Shown: one piece after another, positions 18,828 through 28,943 of the stretch
Layout: each line of letters begins with the position of its first letter
Numbering within the stretch: position 1 is the first letter of the stretch
Assembly: GCA_015061035.1 (NCBI GenBank)
Contig: SUXK01000002.1
Span: 1-64,000, forward strand
Source of the DNA: Bacteroidales bacterium
Lineage (GTDB): Bacteria; Bacteroidota; Bacteroidia; Bacteroidales; G3-4614
DNA: 64,000 nt
Direction: 5' to 3'
Notes under the pieces: model-generated
What the model saw: the letters and a program-made list of their open reading frames with translations, nothing else
Database searches by the model: none
What the model was told of the DNA's origin: nothing
Position numbers and translations under genes: made by a program

Positions 18828-20975
18828 TTATTTAGTATTTCTCTTTATAAAGTCACATATTCTTGTGTATAGATGCAATCTGTTTTCATATCCCAAGATA
18901 GAGTGATTACAATCGGGATAGAGTTGCATATCAAACTGTTTTCCTGCATTTATAAGTGCTGTTGTATATTGCATTGTATTAATCAAACGAACATTGTCAT
19001 CGGCTGTTCCAGATATTAACAATAGATTTGAGTTCATATCTGAAGCCCTGTTTAGTGGAGAAGTTATATCATATCCACTCTTATTTGCTTGTGGAGTATT
19101 CATATAACGCTCTGTATATATTGCATCGTACAAGTGCCAATCTGTTACAGGTGCTACTGCCACTGCATTAGCAAAAACGCCTTTACTTGTTGATGCCGAC
19201 ATAAGTGATGTATATCCACCAAAACTCCAACCATATATTGTAATATTGTTTTTATCAACGTATGGTAGGGTTGATAGATATTTTGCAGCAGATATTTGGT
19301 CCTGACTCTCATATACACCCATTTGTCGGTATATACAATGAGAGAATTGTTCTCCTCTTCCTCCTGTTCCGCGAGGATCAACGCAAACTACCAAATAACC
19401 CTCTCCTACTATATGATGAAGCCAATCAAATGCCTCCCAACGATTAAGGACTCGTTGTGAACCCGGGCCGCTATATTGCATCATAACAACTGGGTATTTT
19501 TTATCAGCAGAGAAGTCAAGAGGTTTTAGCATATATCCGTTTAATTCTACTCCCTCTGGATTTGTAAATGTAAAGAACTCTTTATCAGTAAATTTAACAC
19601 CTTGCAACTCTTTGTTATCAGCAATAGTTTTTATTGTTTTGCCAGTTGTTGCATTTAATGTTATTTGATATGGTGTTGTTATGTTTGAATATGACGCTAT
19701 ATAATGCGTTGCTGTTGGATTCATTTGGGCTGTTACATAACCTCCACCTTTACTCAACATTGTTGTTTTACCGCTTGTATCAACTTTGTATAGGGCACTA
19801 TATATTGCTCCTTCGGGATTTCCTGTATAGTAGAAGTTCTTTTTGCCGTCTGAGCCCAAGAATGAGATAACATCCCATTTTCCTTTTGTTAATTGACGTA
19901 GAAGTTTTCCGTTTGTTGAGTATTGATATAGATGACGGTTTCCGTCTCTCATTGATGGCATTACAAAGTATGAGTCAAAGAACATTATATTATTGTAACT
20001 CTTTTCATCCACCCATGTTTTACTACTCTCTTTTACTAACAATTTTGAGACTCCTGATTTAGGATTTACGCTATATATATTTAACAGATTCTGCTCACGA
20101 TTTAAAGTCATTACGGCAAGTGATGTTGAATCACACGTAAATAGTATGCGTGGGATATATCCTCCCTCTTCAACGGGAACATCCATTTTCTTAACCACTC
20201 TTGACTCTACAGTATATGTATAAACTTCGGTTACTGAGCAATCTTCTCCTGATACAGGATATTTATATGAATACTCTTTAGGATAAGCATTATCTTGTGG
20301 CTGATAGATTTGCATTGATGTACGATTTACATTACCCTCATTTGTTCTTAAGAAGGCTAATGTTTCGCTGTCTGATGACCACGATAAAGAGTTTACAAAA
20401 CGGAACTCCTCTTCGTATGCCCACGATGTAACTCCATACATAAGAGTATCTTGTTTTGCTCCGCGTGTTACCTCTGATTGAGAGTCATAATCTAACTTTT
20501 TAAGATATACGTTGCCATCCATTACAAACGCTACCATACGTCCGTTTGGAGAGAATGTTGCTATTTGTTGTTTACGACTATCTTTTGTTAAAGGCTTTAC
20601 TAAATTACGTTTAACTTCAACTGTATAATATTTAGCCTTATACGATATACGATATATCTTCTCCTTTTCGGTATGAAGTAGAATATATCTAAAATCTTGA
20701 CTCATTTCAAACCCTTCAAAGGTGCGGAATTTACAATCTCTTGCAGTTGATGTATTAAAAAGAGTATCAACAATCTTTCCTGTACTATACTCACATTTGA
20801 ATATCATTGATTTTTCAGGATTTGCAATAGCATAATATTTACCATCTGCCGATGATACGACATTGGGCATTGTGGTTGCTTTATATTTATTTGATGCTAC
20901 CTCCTCTAATGTTATTGCCGAAATTGAAAATAGAGTTAGAGTTAATACAAAGAGTGTTATAAATATCTTTTTCAT
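18828..20975 (-). CDS. S9 family (dipeptidyl peptidase IV-like) serine peptidase
   Basis: Signal peptide; beta-propeller N-domain; GWSFGGYTSLM catalytic Ser; C-terminal DCNHSI. Confidence 0.93.
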   Translation of the reverse strand: MKKIFITLFVLTLTLFSISAITLEEVASNKYKATTMPNVVSSADGKYYAIANPEKSMIFKCEYSTGKIVDTLFNTSTARDCKFRTFEGFEMSQDFRYILLHTEKEKIYRISYKAKYYTVEVKRNLVKPLTKDSRKQQIATFSPNGRMVAFVMDGNVYLKKLDYDSQSEVTRGAKQDTLMYGVTSWAYEEEFRFVNSLSWSSDSETLAFLRTNEGNVNRTSMQIYQPQDNAYPKEYSYKYPVSGEDCSVTEVYTYTVESRVVKKMDVPVEEGGYIPRILFTCDSTSLAVMTLNREQNLLNIYSVNPKSGVSKLLVKESSKTWVDEKSYNNIMFFDSYFVMPSMRDGNRHLYQYSTNGKLLRQLTKGKWDVISFLGSDGKKNFYYTGNPEGAIYSALYKVDTSGKTTMLSKGGGYVTAQMNPTATHYIASYSNITTPYQITLNATTGKTIKTIADNKELQGVKFTDKEFFTFTNPEGVELNGYMLKPLDFSADKKYPVVMMQYSGPGSQRVLNRWEAFDWLHHIVGEGYLVVCVDPRGTGGRGEQFSHCIYRQMGVYESQDQISAAKYLSTLPYVDKNNITIYGWSFGGYTSLMSASTSKGVFANAVAVAPVTDWHLYDAIYTERYMNTPQANKSGYDITSPLNRASDMNSNLLLISGTADDNVRLINTMQYTTALINAGKQFDMQLYPDCNHSILGYENRLHLYTRICDFIKRNTK

Positions 20976-21083
20976 AGTAGGTTTATTCTTTATATATCTT
21001 TACAAAGGTAGATAAAAATTAGGAATATTGCACCATTCTTTAATATTATAAGAGTCAAATATATTTAAAAAGTGTAATAAAAA

Positions 21084-21113
21084 AATTGAGGTTGCTCGTG
21101 AGCAACCTCAATT
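21084..21113 (-). terminator. Rho-independent terminator for the SusCD-linked operon
   Basis: Minus strand AATTGAGGTTGCTCACGAGCAACCTCAATTTTTTTATT. Confidence 0.85.
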
Positions 21114-21138
21114 CCGTTTTATATTTAAATATGTTAGA

Positions 21139-24100
21139 TTATTTTACAAACTTAACAACCTCGCTACCTGCTTTAAGGATATATACACCTTTGTTCAATC
21201 CCTCTGTTGCAATCTCTGTTGCTGCTTTAACTGCTTTAACACAACGTCCTTGAACATCGTAGATTTGAGCATCAACAGCCTCTGCAAAGATATACATTCC
21301 GTTAGCGTATGTAATGTTTGAAGTTCCGTCAACAACTGACTCTTCAATACCTACTAACTCCTCAAATGAGTAGTATGCAACATTTGTTGTCTCTGTAAAG
21401 TTTACTAATGCTGCATAGTCATCGCAATATGCTGTTGCCATTGCTGGACGTGCAACACCAAGACTCATATTACCCTCTGATGAAACATTGTAGTTAAGAT
21501 TTTCTGTAACTGTTTCTGCATTCATATCAATTACAGCACCTGTAACGTAAACATTTCCTTTGTAAAGAATCATACCTGTTGCAACCTCATAATATGTATT
21601 AGTAGCACCCTCGTCTTTTGCATTTACAGAAAGGCCTACTTTCTCTAATGATGTGGCATCTAAACGTAATACATAAATTTCTGATGCACCTATTGCCACA
21701 GCATCTGTTTTAAACGCACAATTTGCATTATATGTACCTGCCATATAAAGAGTACCTGCATATACATCCATTCCTACAATTTCGTTATACATAGCAGATG
21801 TAGTTGTTGGATTATTATTGAATTTCGCAACTTGCAATCCTGTTCCAACTTTCGCTACAAGAGCACCATGCTCTGTATTTCCCCCTTCTTGATCAAATGT
21901 AAATGTTACTGTCTCTGAACCTACAGCGGAAGAGATAGTTATATTTCCATATCCAACAGCAGAAAGATATACTTCTTCATCATTAACAGCAAAAGATGAA
22001 GTTTCAATTAAACCAGCAGTTCCGTCTGATTGTAATGATACTTTAGCCAATTCAGCAGGATTAGTCATATCTGCATCAAATGATACTACAGATGTATTTA
22101 ATGATTCCATCAAAGCCCAACCAAACATATCAGCATATACTGCTTCAAGTGTAATAGAAGCAATAGTTACATCTCCTGTATAATCAAATTGAACATATAC
22201 TTTCTCTCCTTCACATACTATTTTAGCAATTGAGACACTCGCCATACTACCCCAATATTCAGCTGTAGCATCATAACCTGCAACAGCATCGAATTTATTT
22301 ACTGATAATAAGTTACCATTAGCATCATATTTTGCCAAGAATGATGATGGACGCTCCATTGACCAATCTCCAGTTGCTCCTGTTATTGTTTCATAGTCTC
22401 CTGTTTGTCCTTCAATATCTGTGATATATGCCTCATCTGTGAATGAACCTGCAACATATAAATTTCCTTCAGCATCAGTTGTCATAGCAGTTAATGCAAT
22501 TGAGCCATATAAAGCAAAAGCAAATTTTTCTTTTCCTGCTACATCATATTTAGCAACGTATGCTCCAACACCTAATGAACCAATTGTTGTACCAGCAAAG
22601 TCAAAATCTTGTGTTTGTGTTCCTGAAACATATATGTTACCATCTGCATCCATTGTTGCAGGAGATGCTGGGTTAGCATCTGTTGCTTGAACTGCTGAAA
22701 TTGATGAATTCCACATATTTGTTTTTAAGATTTCGCCATTGATTACCTCGATTGTCTCCTCCTCAACTAACTCGTTAACAGGAATTGTTCCATAATATAG
22801 AGCAGAAAGAGTTGCGACATTTAATATAAATGCAGCCTTATCTCCATTATATGCTAAAGCTGTTGCTTGTTCTGTATTTAATGATGATACCTCTCCTGTA
22901 AATGAGACTAAAGGATTACTTGTTGAAACAACAGCATTACCTGATACATTTTTAACTGCTGTTACCATACGAACTTCGTTAGGATAAATCATTGTTCCAA
23001 CGATAGTCTCATATTTTTGATTTACTTCATCATTTTTATCTGGTGTTGCTACAACCCAATTAGTAGATAAAGTTGAAGTTGCTAAAGATGCAACATAAAT
23101 ATCTGAAGTAGATTTTTCTGTATCACCATTTAATGTTGACAAAGTATTATCTAATGGACAATATCCTCGGAATGTTCCTGTAATATAGAGATTATCTCCT
23201 ACAACCTCCATATTTTCAACTTTGTTGTATGATGTTACTGATAATGATGTTGATACATTATTATAAACCTTAACAGCCTCTATTGCTCCAACTTTTGCAA
23301 TAATCATTCCATATTCATTAAATCCCATTCCATCCATTGCAAAAGTTACATCTTGTGAAGAGTTTGCTGTTTGAATTGTTAAATCGCCAAAACCAACAAC
23401 AGATACATAAGCATTTCCATCTTTAACTGTAAAGTTTATATCATTTATTCCTCTATAAACAGAAGCATTATCTTCTTTAACTGACGCATTTACAATCAAA
23501 GCAGAAGGTGCAAGTGTAGTATTATTCAATGCGATGACTGCTCCACTTGTTGTATCTAAATAGTCACCAAATCCCATACTATTAAATACATATTTTGCAT
23601 CAAGAGAGAAACCTCCTAATGTTACATCTCCGTTATATGTAAAAGATACATAAAGAGCATCTCCTTCAACTTGAATATTAGAGATTGAGATTTCAGCTGG
23701 ATAACCTAAATACATAAATGAATCGTTTACTGTTGCATCAACAGTAGCCTCACATGCTTGTGCCGCAATCAAAGTTCCTGTTGCACTATATTTTGCAATA
23801 AACGCGGCTGTTTGTGAATCAGAATTTGATGACACCAAAGATGTTTGATTTCCAGCTACATCACAAACGAGAATTTCATCAGCAAATTGTCCTGCAACAT
23901 ATAAGTTTCCTTCAGCATCAGTATCCATTGCAGTAATTGTTGCTGCTCCTTGAATTGCAGTTGCCCATTGCTCTGCTCCAGTTGCATTGTATTTAACAAT
24001 GTATTGTGCTAATCCTATTGGTTCTAACGATGTTGAGCCAAATGTCGCAGTTGTTGTTAATGCACCTGATACAAAAAGGTTTCCGTTATCATCAATTGCC

Positions 24101-24237
24101 ATCTCACCGCTTGTTGCATCTTCGGCTGCAGCAACTGTAAAGAGTGTTTTATTCCACTCAGTTGTACCCAATACTTGGGCATTAATTGCTGTTACTGACA
24201 ATAGTGCAACAGCAATAGTTAGTAATAGTTTCTTCAT
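21139..24237 (-). CDS. Secreted repeat (propeller-like) protein with T9SS type A-like C-terminal domain
   Basis: Signal peptide; two homologous halves with TDAEGNLYVAG motifs; C-terminus AQIYDVQGRCVKAVKAATEIATEGLNKGVYILKAGSEVVKFVK. Confidence 0.8.
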   Translation of the reverse strand: MKKLLLTIAVALLSVTAINAQVLGTTEWNKTLFTVAAAEDATSGEMAIDDNGNLFVSGALTTTATFGSTSLEPIGLAQYIVKYNATGAEQWATAIQGAATITAMDTDAEGNLYVAGQFADEILVCDVAGNQTSLVSSNSDSQTAAFIAKYSATGTLIAAQACEATVDATVNDSFMYLGYPAEISISNIQVEGDALYVSFTYNGDVTLGGFSLDAKYVFNSMGFGDYLDTTSGAVIALNNTTLAPSALIVNASVKEDNASVYRGINDINFTVKDGNAYVSVVGFGDLTIQTANSSQDVTFAMDGMGFNEYGMIIAKVGAIEAVKVYNNVSTSLSVTSYNKVENMEVVGDNLYITGTFRGYCPLDNTLSTLNGDTEKSTSDIYVASLATSTLSTNWVVATPDKNDEVNQKYETIVGTMIYPNEVRMVTAVKNVSGNAVVSTSNPLVSFTGEVSSLNTEQATALAYNGDKAAFILNVATLSALYYGTIPVNELVEEETIEVINGEILKTNMWNSSISAVQATDANPASPATMDADGNIYVSGTQTQDFDFAGTTIGSLGVGAYVAKYDVAGKEKFAFALYGSIALTAMTTDAEGNLYVAGSFTDEAYITDIEGQTGDYETITGATGDWSMERPSSFLAKYDANGNLLSVNKFDAVAGYDATAEYWGSMASVSIAKIVCEGEKVYVQFDYTGDVTIASITLEAVYADMFGWALMESLNTSVVSFDADMTNPAELAKVSLQSDGTAGLIETSSFAVNDEEVYLSAVGYGNITISSAVGSETVTFTFDQEGGNTEHGALVAKVGTGLQVAKFNNNPTTTSAMYNEIVGMDVYAGTLYMAGTYNANCAFKTDAVAIGASEIYVLRLDATSLEKVGLSVNAKDEGATNTYYEVATGMILYKGNVYVTGAVIDMNAETVTENLNYNVSSEGNMSLGVARPAMATAYCDDYAALVNFTETTNVAYYSFEELVGIEESVVDGTSNITYANGMYIFAEAVDAQIYDVQGRCVKAVKAATEIATEGLNKGVYILKAGSEVVKFVK

Positions 24238-24282
24238 AAGCCTTAAAAAATTAAGTTAATAAAATGATTAATATTATATTGT

Positions 24283-25647
24283 TTAATTATTCCAAATTTC
24301 CAACTCTGGATTAGCCTCTACGGCTTCTTGTGGGAAACGTAATGTATAACGCTCATCCGCTTGTTCCAATGTATAGGTCTCTTCGGTTTTATCAGCAAGA
24401 GTATATACCTTTATTATTTCAGGTTGAGTTGTTCTACGCAAATCAAACCAACGATGTCCTTGATATGCCATCTCTCTTTGACGCTCTGCGGCTATCTCAA
24501 CTCTTAAAGCGTCTTGATCCAATCCGTCAAGTGCTGCTGAATATGTTGTATAGTCATTTGGTTTATAGCGTTTTTGCATAAGTGCTTTGATATATTTTAA
24601 AGCATCGGCAGTTTCTCCTAACTCATTTGCAGCCTCTGCTGCTATCAAATAGAACTCTCCTGCTCGGAATGTACAACGCTCTTTATCGTAATTATCTTTC
24701 TCTTTACGCAACACCCATTGTTTTATTGTTTTTGCTTTGAAATAGGTACTCTTGCGTTGGTCTCCTGTTCGATACATTGATAACAATTCGGGGTTTACAT
24801 ATCCTAATGCCGAAATATTTGTTGTAATTACTTGCTCCAATGCCATAATTGATTCAACAGATTCATAACTTATTGGTTTTACTGTTGTTGATGACGACAA
24901 GTCTTGAAGATCGGGATATAAATCAAGTACATTTTCTGCTTCATCAAATGCCAATTTCCAGTTGCCCATATAGAGTGCTACCCTTGCTCTTAATGCACTT
25001 ACTGTATTTTTACTGAAACGGTAACTATATCCTTTTTCCCATTTCTCAACATTCATATAATCTTCGGCTGTCTCAATGTCATCCAATATCTGTTTATAAA
25101 CTTTGGCAACACTACTACAACGTAAAATTGCATTTACATCTGCTTTTAATTGTAAGGGTATTCCGCGTGTTGTTTCGGGTTCACAATTTGTGTATGCTGG
25201 CGCATATAGGTTTACCAATAGGAAGTGCATATATGCTCGTAACATATAACTCTCTCCTACTAATTGTTTAATCTCTGCATCGGTTGCATCTGTTATTTCT
25301 GATTGGTGTTCTATCACATAGTTTGCTATGTAACATGTGTGATAATATCTACGCCATCCGAAATATAGAGAGGTTGGGTTACGATTGTAATCGGTCCAGT
25401 TCCATATATCGAAATATGAATCATAATCGTATCCTGTCAATGTAGAAGCATCTGCTGCCATTTCATCACTACGAAGAGTTGTTAATCCTCTGTCCTCTGG
25501 TATATGGTCATAGACGTATGTCAATAACGCTCTATACTCTTCGCCTGTTTGTGCTATTACTTTTCCTGTTGGACGTATATCAAGGAAATCGTTACAACTT
25601 GTTAAAAGTAACGCCACTAATGCTATTGCTATATATTGTAGTTTCAT
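24283..25647 (-). CDS. SusD-like outer membrane lipoprotein
   Basis: LLTSCNDFLDIRPTGKV lipobox; AERQREMAYQGHRWFDLRRT near the C-terminus. Confidence 0.93.
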   Translation of the reverse strand: MKLQYIAIALVALLLTSCNDFLDIRPTGKVIAQTGEEYRALLTYVYDHIPEDRGLTTLRSDEMAADASTLTGYDYDSYFDIWNWTDYNRNPTSLYFGWRRYYHTCYIANYVIEHQSEITDATDAEIKQLVGESYMLRAYMHFLLVNLYAPAYTNCEPETTRGIPLQLKADVNAILRCSSVAKVYKQILDDIETAEDYMNVEKWEKGYSYRFSKNTVSALRARVALYMGNWKLAFDEAENVLDLYPDLQDLSSSTTVKPISYESVESIMALEQVITTNISALGYVNPELLSMYRTGDQRKSTYFKAKTIKQWVLRKEKDNYDKERCTFRAGEFYLIAAEAANELGETADALKYIKALMQKRYKPNDYTTYSAALDGLDQDALRVEIAAERQREMAYQGHRWFDLRRTTQPEIIKVYTLADKTEETYTLEQADERYTLRFPQEAVEANPELEIWNN

Positions 25648-25669
25648 ATTATATTCCCTTTCGTATGGT

Positions 25670-28600
25670 TTAGAAATTTACATTTAAACTAAATATAACA
25701 CTCTTTGGTAATGGTGTTGCGTATGGGTTGCCCATTGTTTCAGGATCTAAATAGTTGGTGTAATCTCCTGCTATTACAAATAGGTTACGTCCCTCTAATG
25801 ATACTGATGCTGAACGTACTCCCAATTTTGTTAACCAGTCCCCTTCAAATCTGTATCCTAAACGGATACTTTGACAACGCATATAGTTACATTTCTTTAC
25901 CCATGTGTCTAACATAGAGAATGAACCGTAGTTTTCATAGAAGTTAATCTCTGAGTTATGTACTCCATCGGCAACCATAAGTGTTGGTAAATATGTATCG
26001 GTATTTGTTGGTGTCCAACGATTCAATATGTCTTCGTTTGTATTTAAACCTCTATCAAAATATAGTGGGCTATATGATGGTTGAACTCTCACTTTTCCTC
26101 CAAAGTTGAAAGTAAAGTTTACATTCAAGGTCCAGTTTTTATATTCGAAGTTGTTTATGAAACCTCCAGAGATAAGTGGATCGGCAGAACCCATATAGGT
26201 ATAAAGTTCTCTTTGCTCTGCTGCCGTTAATTGACTCGCTCCGTTTTTATCTAATTTAAAGAACTCTTGGGCAGATACTGCACGTCCGTCTTTTGTTTTG
26301 TATAGTGGATAACCTTGCTCATCCAACCCTGCTGTTTCATATGCAAAGATTGCTCCTACCGGGTATCCTTCGCGTGATGGATATGTTGAGTTCTCTGCAA
26401 CTGTCTCCTGTAATACAGTGTTTACGTTGTAACCAATGTTGATATTTGTTGTCCAACTGAAGTTTGGTGTATATACGTTACGTGTTGCCAATCCTACCTC
26501 AAATCCTTGATTCTTCATACTTGCCCAGTTAATGGTTGTTGAAGAGAATCCTGTTTCCAATGGTAACATTCGCATACCTATAAGGTCGGTACTTTTACGG
26601 TAGTAATAATCTACTGTAAGTGCTATTGCTCGGTCTAATACTGCTATATCAAATCCAGCATTAATGTTTTGTGTCTTTTCCCAACGCAAATCGGGGTTAG
26701 GTGCTGTTTCACTCTCAATAACATCCTCTATGTAGTCGGGTAAAATTTGTATCTTATCAAATTTTCCTACTAAATAGGGTGATGTGTTTTTATCAATGTT
26801 TCCTTGTAGTCCATATGACAAACGGAGACTTAGGTCATTAATCTGTTTTACTCCTTTTAACCAATACTCCTCTTTCATACGCCACAATCCACTGACTGAG
26901 TATAGTGGTAAGAAACGATACTCTTTTGCTACTCCAAATACATCTGAACCATCAAAACGAATACTTCCGCCAAGTGTAAATCGGTCTTTAAATGTATATG
27001 ATGTTGTTGCAAAGAATGATGCATAAGCATTTTCTGTAAAGGTCTCTGATGATAATGGATTTGATTCTGCCAAATCTTGTGTTGGGAAGATAACCGGCTG
27101 AATTGTTAGGGTTCTTGGATCGTATCCGTATGCAAGAGTATAGAAAGTCTCTGCATCAACTTTACGCAACTCTGCTCCTAACATCACCTCAAAATCGTGA
27201 TGCTTACGATATGTTTGTTTATATTCTGCCAAAGTTTTCCATGTCCACTGCGTTGTGTGTCCTTGATTTACTTTGTGCATTCCTCCTTCGGGCAAGAAGG
27301 TTACTCCATTGTATCGTTTATCGTACTTCTCGTAACGCATTGCATAACTGTTCTCGGCAGCATAGCGTTCAAGTTTATATCCATCGTATTGAAGTCCGAA
27401 TTGTGTTGATATTTTAAAATATTCGTGAAGGCGAAGTTGTCCGTCAAATATAGCCATCAAAGAACGGTCGATACGTTGGTTTGAGGTATTTGCTCGCTCC
27501 TCCATTATATTAAAGTCTAAATCTGTTTCTGCTCTACCTTCTACGTTTTTATCGTAAACATAGTTTCCGTCATTATCGTATATTAATTGATATGGGTTTG
27601 CTATACGAGAATAGTATATGGGATTGGTAAAACTATTGTAATCTGTTAAATATGTGTCTGTTTTACGTTGGTTGGCATATACTGATGCTCCCAATTTTAA
27701 GTATTTGTTTATACGATAATCGGTTTTCAATGTCATATTGAAACGATTGTTTTCAACTCCTCGTACATTACCTTGCTCATCGTACCAACCTACAGATGTG
27801 TAGTAGTTTACTTTCTCAGTTCCTCCTGAGAGGCTCAAGTAATACTCTTGGTTTAATACTGTACGGAAGAGTGCATCGTTCCAATCGGTATTAATTCCGC
27901 GTAAATCGTTTATTTGTCTTTTAGCCTCAGGTGATAATACATCCCATCCTCCTTGTTGATATGCTGCGGTCTCTCCTAATGAATTAAGGATTTCTGCTAC
28001 ACCTCCTTTATTCTCACGATAAGAGTAGTCAGTTCTTAATAAATCTAACTCTAATCCAACTTTTTGATCGGAATTTAACAGATTCAAACGGTCAAGACTT
28101 AATCGTGGATTTACTGTTAATTTAGCAGACAGATTAATTTGTGGTTTTCCTACTTTTCCCTTTTTAGTAGTAATTACAATTACTCCGTTTGCTGCTCTCG
28201 CTCCGTATATGGCTGTTGCCGCAGCATCTTTTAGTACTGTAATATTTTCAATATCTGCCGGGTTAATACCTGCAATTGATGTTTGATAGATATTATCAAT
28301 ATCTTTTAACTCTTCCATTGCTGGGACATCTGTTCCCTCCAATGGTATTCCGTCTAATACCCACAATGGATCTTGTGTTCCGTTCATTGATGCAGTACCA
28401 CGTATTCTAATTTTTACTGGCGCTCCTGGCGCTCCAGATGAAGACATTGTTGAAAGTCCTGCTACTTGTCCTGCAAGTGCCTGATCAATGTTTTTTATTG
28501 TTCCAACTTTCTCCTCCGAAATTCCTACTGTACTTACCGACGCTGTTAGTTTTCGACGTTCAATATTCTGGTAACCTGTTACTACAACTTCATCCATTAC

Positions 28601-28918
28601 TTTTGAATCGGCTCTTAAAATAACATTATAGTTACTTTTATCGCCAACCTTTACATATTGAGTTGCATAACCAACAAAAGTTACATAGAATCCTTTTACT
28701 TTATCAGATACCGATATTGAGAAGTTTCCATCTATATCTGATACCGTTCCTGCCGCTGGATGATTCTTATCAGAAAACTCCATTCTTATAGCCGCACCTA
28801 TTAAAGGTTCGTTATTAAAATCGCCATCAAGAACTCGTCCTGTGATAGTTCTTGTTTGTGCCACAATCGTTAATGTTGAAAATACTAACAACATTAATGA
28901 GCATAAAATCCTATTCAT
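25670..28918 (-). CDS. SusC/RagA family TonB-dependent outer membrane transporter
   Basis: 1082 aa; TITGRVLDGDFNNEPLIGAAIRME carboxypeptidase-like repeat, VLKDAAATAIYGARAANGVIVITTKKG, C-terminal aromatic. Confidence 0.96.
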   Translation of the reverse strand: MNRILCSLMLLVFSTLTIVAQTRTITGRVLDGDFNNEPLIGAAIRMEFSDKNHPAAGTVSDIDGNFSISVSDKVKGFYVTFVGYATQYVKVGDKSNYNVILRADSKVMDEVVVTGYQNIERRKLTASVSTVGISEEKVGTIKNIDQALAGQVAGLSTMSSSGAPGAPVKIRIRGTASMNGTQDPLWVLDGIPLEGTDVPAMEELKDIDNIYQTSIAGINPADIENITVLKDAAATAIYGARAANGVIVITTKKGKVGKPQINLSAKLTVNPRLSLDRLNLLNSDQKVGLELDLLRTDYSYRENKGGVAEILNSLGETAAYQQGGWDVLSPEAKRQINDLRGINTDWNDALFRTVLNQEYYLSLSGGTEKVNYYTSVGWYDEQGNVRGVENNRFNMTLKTDYRINKYLKLGASVYANQRKTDTYLTDYNSFTNPIYYSRIANPYQLIYDNDGNYVYDKNVEGRAETDLDFNIMEERANTSNQRIDRSLMAIFDGQLRLHEYFKISTQFGLQYDGYKLERYAAENSYAMRYEKYDKRYNGVTFLPEGGMHKVNQGHTTQWTWKTLAEYKQTYRKHHDFEVMLGAELRKVDAETFYTLAYGYDPRTLTIQPVIFPTQDLAESNPLSSETFTENAYASFFATTSYTFKDRFTLGGSIRFDGSDVFGVAKEYRFLPLYSVSGLWRMKEEYWLKGVKQINDLSLRLSYGLQGNIDKNTSPYLVGKFDKIQILPDYIEDVIESETAPNPDLRWEKTQNINAGFDIAVLDRAIALTVDYYYRKSTDLIGMRMLPLETGFSSTTINWASMKNQGFEVGLATRNVYTPNFSWTTNINIGYNVNTVLQETVAENSTYPSREGYPVGAIFAYETAGLDEQGYPLYKTKDGRAVSAQEFFKLDKNGASQLTAAEQRELYTYMGSADPLISGGFINNFEYKNWTLNVNFTFNFGGKVRVQPSYSPLYFDRGLNTNEDILNRWTPTNTDTYLPTLMVADGVHNSEINFYENYGSFSMLDTWVKKCNYMRCQSIRLGYRFEGDWLTKLGVRSASVSLEGRNLFVIAGDYTNYLDPETMGNPYATPLPKSVIFSLNVNF

Positions 28919-28943
28919 ATATATAATATATAGTTATAAATCA

